Program-made: the position numbers and the translations under genes
In this document: in pieces, positions 37,501 to 46,551 of the stretch
Position numbering within the stretch: the stretch's first letter is position 1
How the letters are laid out: every line of letters starts with the position of its first letter
Source: Stenotrophomonas lactitubi
Lineage (GTDB): Bacteria; Pseudomonadota; Gammaproteobacteria; Xanthomonadales; Xanthomonadaceae
Direction of reading: 5' to 3'
DNA: 64,000 nt
NCBI RefSeq assembly: GCF_002803515.1
Contig: NZ_PHQX01000001.1
Coordinates: forward strand, 1-64,000
The notes under the pieces: generated by a model
What the model saw: the letters and a program-made list of their open reading frames with translations, nothing else
Told to the model about the DNA's origin: nothing
Databases searched by the model: none

Positions 37501-40500
37501 GTCGGTGGGCAGCGCCGGCAACGAGCGGCAGATCACCAGTGTGGCGGCCGGTACCCAGGCCACCGATGCGGTGAACAAGTCGCAGCTCGACGCGGTTGCA
37601 GCCAGTGCGGCGACCACCGGCAAGTACTTCCAGGCCAGTGGCAGCGCCGACAGCGATGCCGGCGCCTACGTGGAAGGTGACAATGCGCTGGCCGCCGGTG
37701 AATCGGCCAACGCCATCGGCAACGGTGCAACCGCGCTGGGCAGTGGCGCCAATGCGCTGGCCAGCAATGCACAGGCCATCGGCTTCAATGCGCTGGCCAC
37801 AGCAGCCAATGCCAGCGCCATCGGTGCCAACGCGCAGGCGACCGGCGAATACGCCACCGCGCACGGTGCCGAGAGCGAAGCCAGCGGCGAGCAGAGTGCG
37901 GCCTTCGGTGCGGCCTCGGTGGCCAGCGGCGCTGGCAGCACCGCCACCGGCGTGTTGTCCGAGGCCAGCGGCGAGGAAGCCGTGGCGGTGGGCTACTTCA
38001 GCAACGCCAGTGGTGAGGCGGCCACGGCGGTCGGCAGTGAAAGCGTGGCCAGCGGCACCGCTTCGGCCGCGTTCGGCATCGGCGCCGAAGCGACCGGCGG
38101 CTACAGCACGGCCATCGGTGGCTACGCCAACGCGTCGGCATTCAACGCCACCGCCTTCGGCAACTTCGCCAACGCCTCCGGCTCCAACAGCGTTGCGCTC
38201 GGCGGCGATTCGGAAGCATCCGGTGCCTACAGCACCGCCACCGGCCAGGGCAGCCTGGCTACCGGCACCAATGCCGTGGCCGTCGGTGGCTCGTTGTTCG
38301 GCCTGCTGGCGACCGAAGCATCCGGCGACTATTCCACCGCGGTCGGCGGCGGCGCCTATGCGCCGGGCACCAACAGCACCGCGCTGGGCAATGCGGCGGA
38401 ATCGCGCGGTGCCAACAGCGTGGCGCTGGGTGCCGATTCGATTGCAGACCGCGACAACACCGTGTCGGTCGGAGGTGGCGGCAACACCCGCCAGATCACC
38501 AACGTGGCAGCGGGTACCCAGGGTACCGATGCAGTGAACAAGGACCAGCTGGACGCAGTGGCCGCCGAAGGGGCCAGGACCAGCAAGTACTTCCAGGCCA
38601 GTGGCAGCGCCGACAGCGATGCTGGTGCCTACGTGGAAGGCGACAGCGCGCTGGCTGCGGGTGAGGCCGCCAATGCGATCGGCACCGGCGCCACCGCGCT
38701 CGGCAGTGGCGCAACGGCGGTGGCCGCGAACGCCACGGCGGTGGGCTTCAACAGCCTGGCCAGCGGCGGCAACGCGGCCGCAGTGGGCAACAACGCGCAG
38801 GCGACCGGTGAAGACAGTGCCGCGCTCGGCAACGGCGCGGTGGCCAGCGGCATCAGCGCCACCGCCACGGGCACCGCTGCACAGGCCAGCGGCGTCTACA
38901 GCACCGCCAACGGTGCGGAGGCTGTCGCCAGCGGTGCGCAGTCGCTGGCCAGTGGTTTCCGCAGCGCGGCCTCGGCCGATGGCACCACCGCCATCGGTGG
39001 TTACAGCGAAGCCAGCGGCCGCCTTGGCACCGCGCTGGGCTACGGCTCGGCGGCGACCGGTGCCAACACCACGGCTGTCGGCTTCGGTGCAGCAGCGGCA
39101 GGCAGCGGCGCGGTCGCCGTCGGTCAATCCAGCGAAGCCAGCGGCGATGAGAGCGTGGCCATCGGTGGCAGCACCTTCTTCGGCCTGGTGCCGTCGCGTG
39201 CCAGTGGCTACGGCGCAGCGGCGTTCGGCGCCGGTGCCTGGGCCACCGACGACTACGCCACCGCCATCGGCTGGAACTCGTGGGCCGATGGCGCCGAGTC
39301 CACCGCGCTGGGTGCCAGCGCTACCGCCAACGGTGCCAACAGCGTGGCCCTGGGCGCAGGCTCCAAGGCCGACCGTGACAACACCGTGGCCGTCGGCAGT
39401 GCCGGCAGCGAACGCCAGGTGACCCACGTCGCCGCAGGCACCGAAGGCACCGATGCGGTGAACAAGAACCAGCTCGATGCCGTCGCTGCCACGGCGAACA
39501 AGACCAGCAAGTACTTCCAGGCCAGCGGCAGCGCCGACAGCGATGCCGGTGCCTACGTGGAAGGCGACAACGCACTGGCTGCCGGTGAAGCGGCCAATGC
39601 GGTCGGCAACGGCGCCACCGCGCTCGGCAGTGGTGCCACGGCCGTGGCCGCGAACGCGACCGCCGTGGGCTTCAACTCGTTGGCCACGGGCAGCAATGCG
39701 GCCGCGGTGGGCAGCAATGCACAGGCCACCGGCGCAGACAGTGCCGCACTCGGCAACGGCGCGGTAGCCAGTGGCATCAGCGCTACCGCCACCGGCACCG
39801 CTGCACAGGCCAGCGGCGTCTACAGCACGGCCAACGGTGCGGAGGCTGTCGCCAGCGGTGCGCAGTCGCTGGCCAGTGGTTTCCGCAGTGCGGCCTCGGC
39901 CGATGGCACCACCGCCATCGGTGGCTACAGCGAAGCCAGCGGCCGCCTCGGCACCGCGCTGGGCTACGGCTCGGCGGCGACCGGTGCCAACACCACGGCT
40001 GTCGGCTTCGGTGCAGCAGCGGCAGGCAGCGGCGCGGTCGCCGTGGGTCAATCCAGCGAAGCCAGTGGCGCAGAGAGTGTCGCCATCGGTGGCAGCACCT
40101 TCTTCGGTCTGATTCCGTCGCGTGCCAGCGGTACCGGTGCGGCCGCCTTCGGTGCCGGTGCCTGGGCCACCGACGACTACGCCACCGCAATTGGTTGGAA
40201 TGCGTGGGCCGATGCGGCTGACAGCACCGCTCTGGGTGCCAGCGCTACGGCCAGCGCAGCCAACAGCGTCGCCCTCGGCGCAGGCTCGAAGGCGGACCGT
40301 GCCAACACGGTGGCCGTCGGCAGCGCAGGCAGCGAACGCCAGGTCACCCATGTTGCCGCTGGCACCGAGACCACCGATGCGGTGAACAAGGGCCAGCTGG
40401 ATGCAGTGGCCAGTGTCGCCGACAAGACCAGCAAGCACTTCCAGGCCAGTGGCAGTGCCGACAGCGATGCCGGGGCGTACGTCGAAGGCGACAACGCGCT

Positions 40501-42622
40501 GGCCGCGGGTGAAGCGGCCAATGCGATCGGCAACGGCGCCAGTGCGCTCGGCAGCGGTGCCACCGCGGTTGCCGCCAACGCCACCGCAGTGGGCTTCAAT
40601 GCGCTGGCCAGCGGCGCCAATGGCGCTGCGCTGGGCAATGCGGCACAGGCTACCGGCGTGGACAGCGTGGCGCTGGGCAGCGGTGCTGTCGCCAGCGAGC
40701 TCGGCGCCAGCGCCACCGGCGCCGGTGCGCAGGCCAAGGGTGCCTACAGCACCGCCAGCGGCGCGCAGTCCACCGCCAGCGGCACGCAGTCGCAGGCCAG
40801 TGGCTTCCGTGCCACCGCAACGGCCGACGGTACGTCGGCGCTGGGCAGCTACGCCGAGGCCAGCGGTCGCCTCGGTACGGCTGTCGGCTACAGCGCCAAG
40901 GCAACCGCCGCCGGTGCCACGGCGGTTGGCTTCGGTGCCACCGCAAGTGCCGCCAACAGCACGGCGCTGGGCGCGTCGGCAGTGGCCGATCGGGCCAACA
41001 CGGTATCGGTGGGCAGTGCGGGCGCGGAGCGGCAGATCACCCGCGTTGCCGCCGGTACCCAGGCCACCGATGCAGTCAACCGCGCGCAGCTGGATGCGGT
41101 CGCTTCCACCGCAGACACCACCAGCCGCCACTTCCGCGCCAGCGGCAGTGGCACCGCAACCGCCAGCGGCACCGACGCTGTGGCCATCGGCTCGGCGGCC
41201 AACGCCGGCGGTGCACGCAGCAACGCACTGGGTGCCAATGCCTCGGCCATTGGTGGCGGCGCGCTTGCGCTGGGTGCCAACAGCGGCGTCACCGGGGCCA
41301 ACTCGGTCGCCCTCGGCACCGGTGCGCGCGCCCTGGAAGCCAACGTGGTGTCGGTCGGTGGCGGCAACGGCACTGCCGGCCCTGCCACGCGCCGCATCGT
41401 CAACGTCGCCGATGGCCGCATCACCGCCGGCAGCAGCGATGCCGTGACCGGTTCACAGCTCAACGTCACCAACCAGCGCGTGGGCGCGGTGGAAACCCGG
41501 GTCGGTGATTTCGACTCGCGCATCGCCACCGTTGAAACCAGCGCGGCCAGTTCGGTCGGCTACGACGACGCCAGCCGTGACCGCCTGACCCTGGCCGGTA
41601 TCCAGGGCACCACCATCGACAACGTCGGCGCCGGCAGCATCGCCTCCGGCAGCCGCCAGGCGATCAATGGTGGCCAGCTGTTCCAGTCGCTCAGCGATGC
41701 CGCCAGCTTCCTCGGCGGCGGTGCCAGCGTCGGCATGCAGGGGGTGTTCGTTGCGCCGAACTATGTGATCCAGGGTTCCACCTACAGCAACGTCGGCGAC
41801 GCACTGGGCGCACTGGACCGCAAGGTCAGCGAGATCGATCGTCGCACCGCCAGCGGCACGCGTTCCGGCGCGGCCAGCCTGCGTTCGATGGCCGCTCCGC
41901 TGGACGCCGACGCGGCCAGCGCGGCCACGGCTTCGGCCACCGCCGATGCGAGCCTGGCGGATAGCGGATCGGCAACGGCCACCCGTGTGCAGGGCACCCC
42001 GACCGCAGCCAGCGCAGGCAGTGCACAGCCGGCACTGGTCGCAGGCGGTGGCATCAACGCCGTCGCGATGGGGGATGGCGCTGTCGCCAGTGGTGCATCG
42101 TCCACCGCGGTCGGCCAGGGCGCGAGTGCAACGGCAGCCAATGCGGTGGCGCTGGGCCAGGGCTCGGTTGCCGATCGCGCGAACACCGTCTCGGTCGGCA
42201 GCGAGGGCAACGAACGCCAGGTCACCAACGTGGCGGCCGGTACCACCGCAACCGATGCGGTCAACAAGGGCCAGCTGGACCGTGGCATCACCACCGCCAA
42301 CGGCTACACCGACAGCCGCGTGCAGGCGGTTACCGACAGCTTCGATGTGTTCAAGGGCGAAGTGGATGGACGCCTGCGTCACATGGATCGCCGCATCGAC
42401 CGTCAGGGCGCGATGAGCTCGGCGATGCTCAACATGGCCACCAGTGCCGCCGGCATCCGTACCCAGAACCGGGTCGGCGTCGGCATCGGTTTCCAGGGCG
42501 GCGAGTCGGCCATGTCGCTGGGCTACCAGCGTGCGATCAGCGATCGCGCCACGGTCACCATCGGTGGTGCCTTCAGCAGTGATGACAGCTCGGTCGGCGT
42601 TGGTGCCGGCTTCGGCTGGTAA
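34508..42622 (+). CDS. Giant trimeric autotransporter adhesin (YadA/Hia type)
   Basis: This 2704-residue type Vc autotransporter should trimerise in the outer membrane and present a long adhesive fibre. It begins with an extended signal peptide region (MNRIYRKVWNKALGQLVVAS), and the hydrophobic core ends near residue 63 (GIVSAQ). The passenger consists of hundreds of 14-residue-type YadA head repeats (AxAxGxxSxAxG patterns such as NSVALGAGS). These are punctuated by ten neck motifs of the form RQ(V/I)T.VAAGT..TDAVN..QL near 34.9, 35.6, 36.6, 37.5, 38.5, 39.4, 40.3, 41.0, 41.4 and 42.2 kb. A coiled-coil stalk and a C-terminal YadA beta-barrel anchor (GVGIGFQGGESAMSLGYQRA) finish the protein at GFGW. 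AGGAG eight bases upstream supports ATG 34508. Two adjacent 924-base units are nearly identical. Confidence 0.95.
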   Translation: MNRIYRKVWNKALGQLVVASELASSSSSGGVVDQRRSATDAAPARLAAALALAMGLGMTGIVSAQSVEIGGSANCVVLNSKVVDKCAVDGTASAKGSNAVAIGAGTSATGANSVALGAGSKAARANTVSVGDAGKERQVTNVAAGTAATDAVNKAQLDAQARATQAALAQAAAEGSRYFKADGAGDNSDAAKIEGEGAIAVGSGSQSLANATTAVGTQAIAAGVGASAFGQNALAFGDASVVVGQSAAAFGLGDTAVGAHAVAASENGAATALGALSEASADGATAVGAGAVAMGPGSTSLGRGATAANEASIAVGAFSTAAGEYSTALGSNSAAVATGSVALGAGSLADRVDTVSVGAVDYGLTRQITSVAAGTEDTDAVNVGQLKGVAAVADTTAKRFQATGSSNSDAGALAEGDDALAAGEAANAIGNGTTAVGAGATAVAQSATAVGNNALASGQNSAAFGNNAQAVGPGSVAVGGAAVDADGNPLITSGGVPVETGATSAGVGGTAVGASADAGGFAASAYGVGAYAAGVQSSAFGAVSNAIGDYSTAVGTQSNATGTSSVAIGGPADLIPGLGFFVQTQASGEAATAVGAGAIASGDHAVANGSLTEASGTDSVAVGYFAYAPGENASALGAQTWASGAQSTAVGYYATARGANSVALGANSEAVRANSVAVGSAGNERQITSVAAGSEATDAVNKAQLDAVASTADTTARFFQAQPESGSDAGAYAEGEGAVAAGSASNAIGAGALAQGAGAAAIGADSVALGRNTFADGDGAVAVGGLGQAYDEYNQPLLDDQGNPVQIGTTASAGSTAVGNAAQATGASSSAFGNAAQATGDNSFAAGGKSRATGSYAVAIGDSAFAKSDDSTAVGGYSTASEEGATAFGAGAWATGRNASAFGPAAWASANGATSIGYNSWANGISSTAVGRGAFSYGDNSVALGFQALGNSINSIAIGTNTVAGGESAIALGAGSAASGNNAVALGAGSVASRDRSVSVGSAGNERQITSVAAGTQATDAVNKSQLDAVAASAATTGKYFQASGSADSDAGAYVEGDNALAAGESANAIGNGATALGSGANALASNAQAIGFNALATAANASAIGANAQATGEYATAHGAESEASGEQSAAFGAASVASGAGSTATGVLSEASGEEAVAVGYFSNASGEAATAVGSESVASGTASAAFGIGAEATGGYSTAIGGYANASAFNATAFGNFANASGSNSVALGGDSEASGAYSTATGQGSLATGTNAVAVGGSLFGLLATEASGDYSTAVGGGAYAPGTNSTALGNAAESRGANSVALGADSIADRDNTVSVGGGGNTRQITNVAAGTQGTDAVNKDQLDAVAAEGARTSKYFQASGSADSDAGAYVEGDSALAAGEAANAIGTGATALGSGATAVAANATAVGFNSLASGGNAAAVGNNAQATGEDSAALGNGAVASGISATATGTAAQASGVYSTANGAEAVASGAQSLASGFRSAASADGTTAIGGYSEASGRLGTALGYGSAATGANTTAVGFGAAAAGSGAVAVGQSSEASGDESVAIGGSTFFGLVPSRASGYGAAAFGAGAWATDDYATAIGWNSWADGAESTALGASATANGANSVALGAGSKADRDNTVAVGSAGSERQVTHVAAGTEGTDAVNKNQLDAVAATANKTSKYFQASGSADSDAGAYVEGDNALAAGEAANAVGNGATALGSGATAVAANATAVGFNSLATGSNAAAVGSNAQATGADSAALGNGAVASGISATATGTAAQASGVYSTANGAEAVASGAQSLASGFRSAASADGTTAIGGYSEASGRLGTALGYGSAATGANTTAVGFGAAAAGSGAVAVGQSSEASGAESVAIGGSTFFGLIPSRASGTGAAAFGAGAWATDDYATAIGWNAWADAADSTALGASATASAANSVALGAGSKADRANTVAVGSAGSERQVTHVAAGTETTDAVNKGQLDAVASVADKTSKHFQASGSADSDAGAYVEGDNALAAGEAANAIGNGASALGSGATAVAANATAVGFNALASGANGAALGNAAQATGVDSVALGSGAVASELGASATGAGAQAKGAYSTASGAQSTASGTQSQASGFRATATADGTSALGSYAEASGRLGTAVGYSAKATAAGATAVGFGATASAANSTALGASAVADRANTVSVGSAGAERQITRVAAGTQATDAVNRAQLDAVASTADTTSRHFRASGSGTATASGTDAVAIGSAANAGGARSNALGANASAIGGGALALGANSGVTGANSVALGTGARALEANVVSVGGGNGTAGPATRRIVNVADGRITAGSSDAVTGSQLNVTNQRVGAVETRVGDFDSRIATVETSAASSVGYDDASRDRLTLAGIQGTTIDNVGAGSIASGSRQAINGGQLFQSLSDAASFLGGGASVGMQGVFVAPNYVIQGSTYSNVGDALGALDRKVSEIDRRTASGTRSGAASLRSMAAPLDADAASAATASATADASLADSGSATATRVQGTPTAASAGSAQPALVAGGGINAVAMGDGAVASGASSTAVGQGASATAANAVALGQGSVADRANTVSVGSEGNERQVTNVAAGTTATDAVNKGQLDRGITTANGYTDSRVQAVTDSFDVFKGEVDGRLRHMDRRIDRQGAMSSAMLNMATSAAGIRTQNRVGVGIGFQGGESAMSLGYQRAISDRATVTIGGAFSSDDSSVGVGAGFGW
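38489..40336 (+). repeat. Two tandem 924-base units inside the autotransporter gene
   Basis: Neck motifs start at 38489, 39413 and 40337, so consecutive units are exactly 924 bases (308 codons). The encoded segments are almost the same residue for residue, including ASGISATATGTAAQASGVYS and SGFRSAASADGTTAIGGYSE. Flanking units are longer (about 960 bases) and more diverged. This fits a recent in-frame tandem duplication. Confidence 0.92.
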
Positions 42623-42633
42623 GTGCGCAACAA

Positions 42634-42661
42634 CGTGCCGGTGGGCAACCCCATCGGCACG
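42634..42661 (+). other. Intercistronic hairpin between adhesin and protease
   Basis: CGTGCCGGTGGG pairs with CCCATCGGCACG with one G-U pair and a short loop, ten bases after the adhesin stop. It has no T tract. It could partly terminate or stabilise the adhesin mRNA, and read-through into the protease gene remains possible. Confidence 0.5.
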
Positions 42662-42783
42662 TCGAGCAGTGAGCGCCAAAGGGGCGTGGCCGGCAACCCT
42701 GGTGGGCCAGCCAGGGCAGTCGCAGGGAGTGATGGCCGTAGTGAGCTCCGTCCGTGCAACGGGCGGAGAAGGAAAGCTCAACC

Positions 42784-44670
42784 ATGACCTTGAAGAGGAT
42801 TTCGAACGTGACCAAGAAGCAGACCCTTCGCATCAATGTGCTGGCTGCCGCCGTGCTGTCGTTGACTGTTGGCGTCGGTGCGGCGCATGCGGCCAAGCCG
42901 GGCGTGGCCAAGGAACCGGCACGCGTGGCCAGCACTGCCCAGCAGAGCGTGGACGGCATCATCGTGAAGTACCGCAACGGCACTGCTGCCGCCAGCGATC
43001 GTTCGACCAAGCTCTCGGTCGTGCAGTCGGCGTTGTCGCGTGCCATCGTCAGCAGCGGCACCACCAGCCGCGCCGCGGCACTGTCTCCGCTGGTGGAGCG
43101 CAAGCTCGGTGCCGGTGGCGACCTGATCCGCCTGAAGTCCAAGCTGGGTTCGGCCGACATGCAGAAGGTGCTGGCTGAACTGAATGCCGATCCGTCGGTG
43201 CAGTACGCGGTGGCCAACGTGCGCCTGCAGCGTTCGGACCTGCGTGCCACCAACGCGCAGCCGGCACTGGTGCCCAACGACCCCAACTACGCGCAGTACC
43301 AGTGGAACTTCTTCAATGCCACCGGTGGCGTGAACGCCCCGGCCGCATGGGATCTCTCGCAGGGCGAGGGCATCGTGGTCGCCGTGCTCGATACCGGCAT
43401 CCTGCCGGGCGTGCCGGACTTCGGCAGCAACCTGCTGGAAGGCTACGATTTCATCAGTGACAAGGAATCCTCGCGCCGCCCGAACGACGGCCGCGCGCCC
43501 GGCGCCACCGACTACGGTGACTGGGTGGAAACGGCCAACGAGTGCTACACCGGCTCTGAACCGGAAGGCAGTTCCTGGCACGGCACGCACGTTGCCGGCA
43601 CCATTGCCGAAGTGACCAACAATGGCAGCGCCCTGGCGGGCCTGGCCTACAAGGCCAAGGTGCTGCCGGTGCGCGTGCTGGGCAAGTGCGGTGGCACCCT
43701 GGCCGACATCAGTGACGCCATCACCTGGGCCTCCGGTGGCACCGTGCCGGGCATTCCGGCCAACACCAACCCGGCCGAGATCATCAACATGAGTCTGGGC
43801 GGTGGCGGCGCATGCGATGCCGCCTACCAGGACGCGATCAACGGCGCGGTGTCGCGCGGCACCCTGGTGGTGGTCGCGGCCGGCAACGAAACCGATAACG
43901 CATCCAAGTACCGTCCGGCCAGCTGCAACAACGTGGTGGCGGTGGGTGCGACCCGTGTCACCGGTGGCATCACCTATTACTCCAACTACGGCACCGCGGT
44001 CGACCTGTCGGCCCCGGGCGGTGGCGGCAGCGTCGACGGCAACCCGAACGGCTACATCTGGCAGGTCGGCTCCAGTTCGGAAACCACCCCGGACGCTGGT
44101 GAGTGGGTGCTGATGGGCAAGGGCGGCACGTCGATGTCCTCGCCGCATGTTGCCGCCGTGGCCGCGATGGTGCAGAGCGCGTTGATCGCCAAGGGCAAGG
44201 AGCCGCTGGCTCCGGCCGCACTGGAAACGCTGCTGAAGCAGAGCGCGCGCAAGTTCCCGGTGACCATCCCGGCGGCGACCCCGATCGGCACCGGCATCCT
44301 CGATGCCAAGGCCGCACTGGATGCCGCGCTGAAGGAGCCGTGCACCGAGAACTGCGAGCCGGAAGGCATTCCGCTGACCAACAAGGTGACCGTGGGTGGC
44401 TTGGCCGGTGCGGCCGCCAGCGAAACCGTCTACACCTTCGAAGCGGCGGCCGGCAAGACGCTGAGCGTGCTGACCTACGGCGGCAGCGGCAACGTGTCGG
44501 TGTATCTGGCGCAGGGCCGCGTGCCCACCGCGACCGACAACGATGCCAAGTCGACCCGCCCAGGCAATACCGAAACCGTGCGCGTAGCCAAGCCGGTGGC
44601 CGGTACCTACTACATCAAGGTGGTGGGTGAGGCCGCTTACAGCGGGGTGAGCATTCTGGCGACCCAGTAA
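42784..44670 (+). CDS. Secreted subtilisin-like serine protease (StmPr type)
   Basis: This 628-residue S8 protease resembles the StmPr secreted proteases of S. maltophilia. A Sec signal peptide ends near residue 36 (GVGAAHA). A propeptide of the I9-inhibitor type follows, then the catalytic domain with Asp203 (AVLDTGI), His266 (WHGTHVAG) and Ser450 (GTSMSSPHVA). The oxyanion Asn is in AAGNETDNAS. The C-terminal part (about residues 530-628) is a bacterial pre-peptidase C-terminal (PPC) domain with LTYGGSGNVSVYL and GTYYIKVVG, usually removed on maturation. ATG 42784 has AAGGAAA upstream; an in-frame ATG ten codons earlier is less likely. It lies beside the xps operon and is a likely substrate of it. 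Which StmPr paralogue it is cannot be settled here. Confidence 0.92.
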   Translation: MTLKRISNVTKKQTLRINVLAAAVLSLTVGVGAAHAAKPGVAKEPARVASTAQQSVDGIIVKYRNGTAAASDRSTKLSVVQSALSRAIVSSGTTSRAAALSPLVERKLGAGGDLIRLKSKLGSADMQKVLAELNADPSVQYAVANVRLQRSDLRATNAQPALVPNDPNYAQYQWNFFNATGGVNAPAAWDLSQGEGIVVAVLDTGILPGVPDFGSNLLEGYDFISDKESSRRPNDGRAPGATDYGDWVETANECYTGSEPEGSSWHGTHVAGTIAEVTNNGSALAGLAYKAKVLPVRVLGKCGGTLADISDAITWASGGTVPGIPANTNPAEIINMSLGGGGACDAAYQDAINGAVSRGTLVVVAAGNETDNASKYRPASCNNVVAVGATRVTGGITYYSNYGTAVDLSAPGGGGSVDGNPNGYIWQVGSSSETTPDAGEWVLMGKGGTSMSSPHVAAVAAMVQSALIAKGKEPLAPAALETLLKQSARKFPVTIPAATPIGTGILDAKAALDAALKEPCTENCEPEGIPLTNKVTVGGLAGAAASETVYTFEAAAGKTLSVLTYGGSGNVSVYLAQGRVPTATDNDAKSTRPGNTETVRVAKPVAGTYYIKVVGEAAYSGVSILATQ

Positions 44671-44698
44671 TAACCGACTGTCGTAAATGAATAAGCGA

Positions 44699-44733
44699 GG
44701 CCCGTCACCTGTGTGACGGGCTTCGTCTTTTTA
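44699..44733 (+). terminator. Intrinsic terminator of the protease gene
   Basis: GCCCGTCAC and GTGACGGGC form a nine-base-pair stem with a CTGT loop, followed by TTCGTCTTTTT. It isolates the protease transcript from the xps operon, which starts 70 bases later. Confidence 0.88.
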
Positions 44734-44805
44734 CGAAAGAAGAATCGGAGAGGGTGGAAACCACGGCTTAACTGCTAAAGTCGGGACGATCGACAGGAGA
44801 GTCAC
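44734..44805 (+). promoter_or_regulatory. Leader of the xps (type II secretion) operon
   Basis: These 72 bases separate the protease terminator from gspE and must hold the operon promoter. AGGAGAG six bases before the GTG start is a good ribosome-binding site. A TTAACTGCTAAAGT stretch at about 44768-44781 could hold a -10 element, but no clear -35 box is seen. Confidence 0.45.
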
Positions 44806-46527
44806 GTGAACGCGCTCGCTGCCACCGCCATCGACGACACTGAAGGCCGCATCCTCGATGCGCTGCTGGCACGTGGTCGGCTCAAGGAAGGAGATCTGGC
44901 GCGTGCGCGGCCACTGCATGCCGAGGCCGGTGGCAGCCTGCTCGGCCTGCTGGTCCGGCTTGGGCTGGTCTCCGAACGTGACCAGGCGCAGGCCAGCGCC
45001 GATGTGTTGGGCTTGCCGCTGCTGGAAGGACGGCAGCTGCCTGAATCGCCACCGCAGGCACTGGCCGAAGGCCTGCCGCTGTCGCTGCGCTTCCTCAAGC
45101 AGTTCCACGTATGCCCGCTGGCGCTGGATGAACACGGCGTGCAGCTGTGGCTGGCCGACGCCCACGATCCGTACCCGCAGCAGGCCGTGCAGCTGGCACT
45201 GGGCGTGCCGGTCACGCCGCTGCTGGGCATGCGCGCGGAGATCGATGACCTGGTCGAGCGCTGGTTCGGCCAGGGCCGCAGTGCGATGGGGGCGATCGTG
45301 GAAACCGCCGATGGCGAAGGCGGCGCAGTGGACGATATCGAGCACCTGCGCGATCTCGCCTCGGAAGCGCCGGTGATCCGCCTGGTCAACCTGGTGATCC
45401 AGCGCGCGGTCGAACTGCGCGCCTCTGACATCCACGTCGAGCCTTTCGAGAACCGGCTGAAAGTGCGTTACCGCGTCGATGGCGTGCTGGTCGAAGGCGA
45501 GAGCCCGCCGGCCAACCTGACCGCCGCGGTGATCAGCCGCATCAAGATCATGGCCCGGCTGAACATCGCCGAGCGCCGCCTGCCGCAGGACGGCCGCATC
45601 ATGCTGCGCGTGCAGGGCAAAGAGCTGGACCTGCGTGTCAGCACGGTACCCACCGCGCACGGCGAAAGCGTGGTGATGCGCCTGCTCGATCGCGAGACGG
45701 TGGTGTTCGACTTCCACCGGCTGGGCTTCACCGATGCCTTCCTGCCGCAGTTCCGCAAGGTGCTTGAACAGCCGCACGGCATCCTGCTGGTGACCGGTCC
45801 CACCGGCTCGGGCAAGACCACCACGCTGTACACCGCGCTGAGCCAGCTCAACACCGCCGACGTCAAGATCATTACCGTTGAAGATCCGGTCGAATACCAG
45901 ATCGAAGGCATCAACCAGATCCAGGCCAAGCCGCAGATCGGCCTGGACTTTGCCAATGCCCTGCGCAGCATCGTGCGCCAGGATCCGGACATCATCATGA
46001 TCGGCGAAATGCGCGACCTGGAAACCGCGCGCATCGCGATCCAGTCGGCATTGACCGGCCACCTGGTGCTGTCCACGCTGCATACCAACAATGCGGCGGG
46101 CGGCATCACCCGCCTGCTCGACATGGGCGTGGAAGACTATCTGCTCACTTCCACCATCAACGGCATCCTGGCCCAGCGCCTGGTGCGCCGTCTGGAGCCG
46201 ACCCACGCCGAGCGCTATGAAGCCTCGCCGGAAGAAATCGAGCGCTTCGACCTGCGTCGCCTGCAGCCGCAGGGAACGATCCACCTGTATCGGCCGAAGC
46301 CGTCGGCACTGGCGCCGACCGGCTACCTGGGGCGCACCACCATCATGGAATTCCTGGTGATGAACGACGCGCTGCGGCGTGCGGTGATGCGCCGCGATGG
46401 CATGGGCGAGATCGAACGCATCGCCCGTGAAGCCGGCATGCGCACCATGTACGAGGACGGCCTGAGCAAGGCCCTGAGCGGGCAGACGACCCTTGAGGAA
46501 GTCCTGCGCGTGACCGAGGAAGGCTGA
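44806..46527 (+). CDS. gspE: Type II secretion ATPase XpsE/GspE
   Basis: This 573-residue hexameric ATPase powers the type II secretion pseudopilus from the cytoplasm. The start is GTG 44806 with AGGAG upstream. The N-terminal domain that binds GspL comes first, followed by the C-terminal ATPase with Walker A (VTGPTGSGKTTTLYTAL), the Asp box (EDPVEYQIEGINQIQ), Walker B (IIMIGEMRDLETARIA) and the His box (GHLVLSTLHTNNA). In the region where most GspE proteins have a CxxC...CxxC zinc site (about residues 470-510) this protein has no cysteine. It heads an eleven-gene operon in the xanthomonad xps order. Confidence 0.95.
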   Translation: MNALAATAIDDTEGRILDALLARGRLKEGDLARARPLHAEAGGSLLGLLVRLGLVSERDQAQASADVLGLPLLEGRQLPESPPQALAEGLPLSLRFLKQFHVCPLALDEHGVQLWLADAHDPYPQQAVQLALGVPVTPLLGMRAEIDDLVERWFGQGRSAMGAIVETADGEGGAVDDIEHLRDLASEAPVIRLVNLVIQRAVELRASDIHVEPFENRLKVRYRVDGVLVEGESPPANLTAAVISRIKIMARLNIAERRLPQDGRIMLRVQGKELDLRVSTVPTAHGESVVMRLLDRETVVFDFHRLGFTDAFLPQFRKVLEQPHGILLVTGPTGSGKTTTLYTALSQLNTADVKIITVEDPVEYQIEGINQIQAKPQIGLDFANALRSIVRQDPDIIMIGEMRDLETARIAIQSALTGHLVLSTLHTNNAAGGITRLLDMGVEDYLLTSTINGILAQRLVRRLEPTHAERYEASPEEIERFDLRRLQPQGTIHLYRPKPSALAPTGYLGRTTIMEFLVMNDALRRAVMRRDGMGEIERIAREAGMRTMYEDGLSKALSGQTTLEEVLRVTEEG

Positions 46528-46551
46528 TGCGCGCGCAGGGACGACGCTGAC

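Noticed and set aside
36158..41131. A 1657-codon open frame on the minus strand inside the autotransporter gene
   Set aside because: It is a by-product of the repeated Ala/Gly/Ser codons read backwards; it has no ribosome-binding site, no family resemblance, and mirrors the head repeats.
34508..42622. Sequencing or assembly artefact in the repetitive adhesin gene
   Set aside because: The reading frame is intact over 2704 codons with ordered head and neck modules, although the copy number of the 924-base unit still deserves a long-read check.
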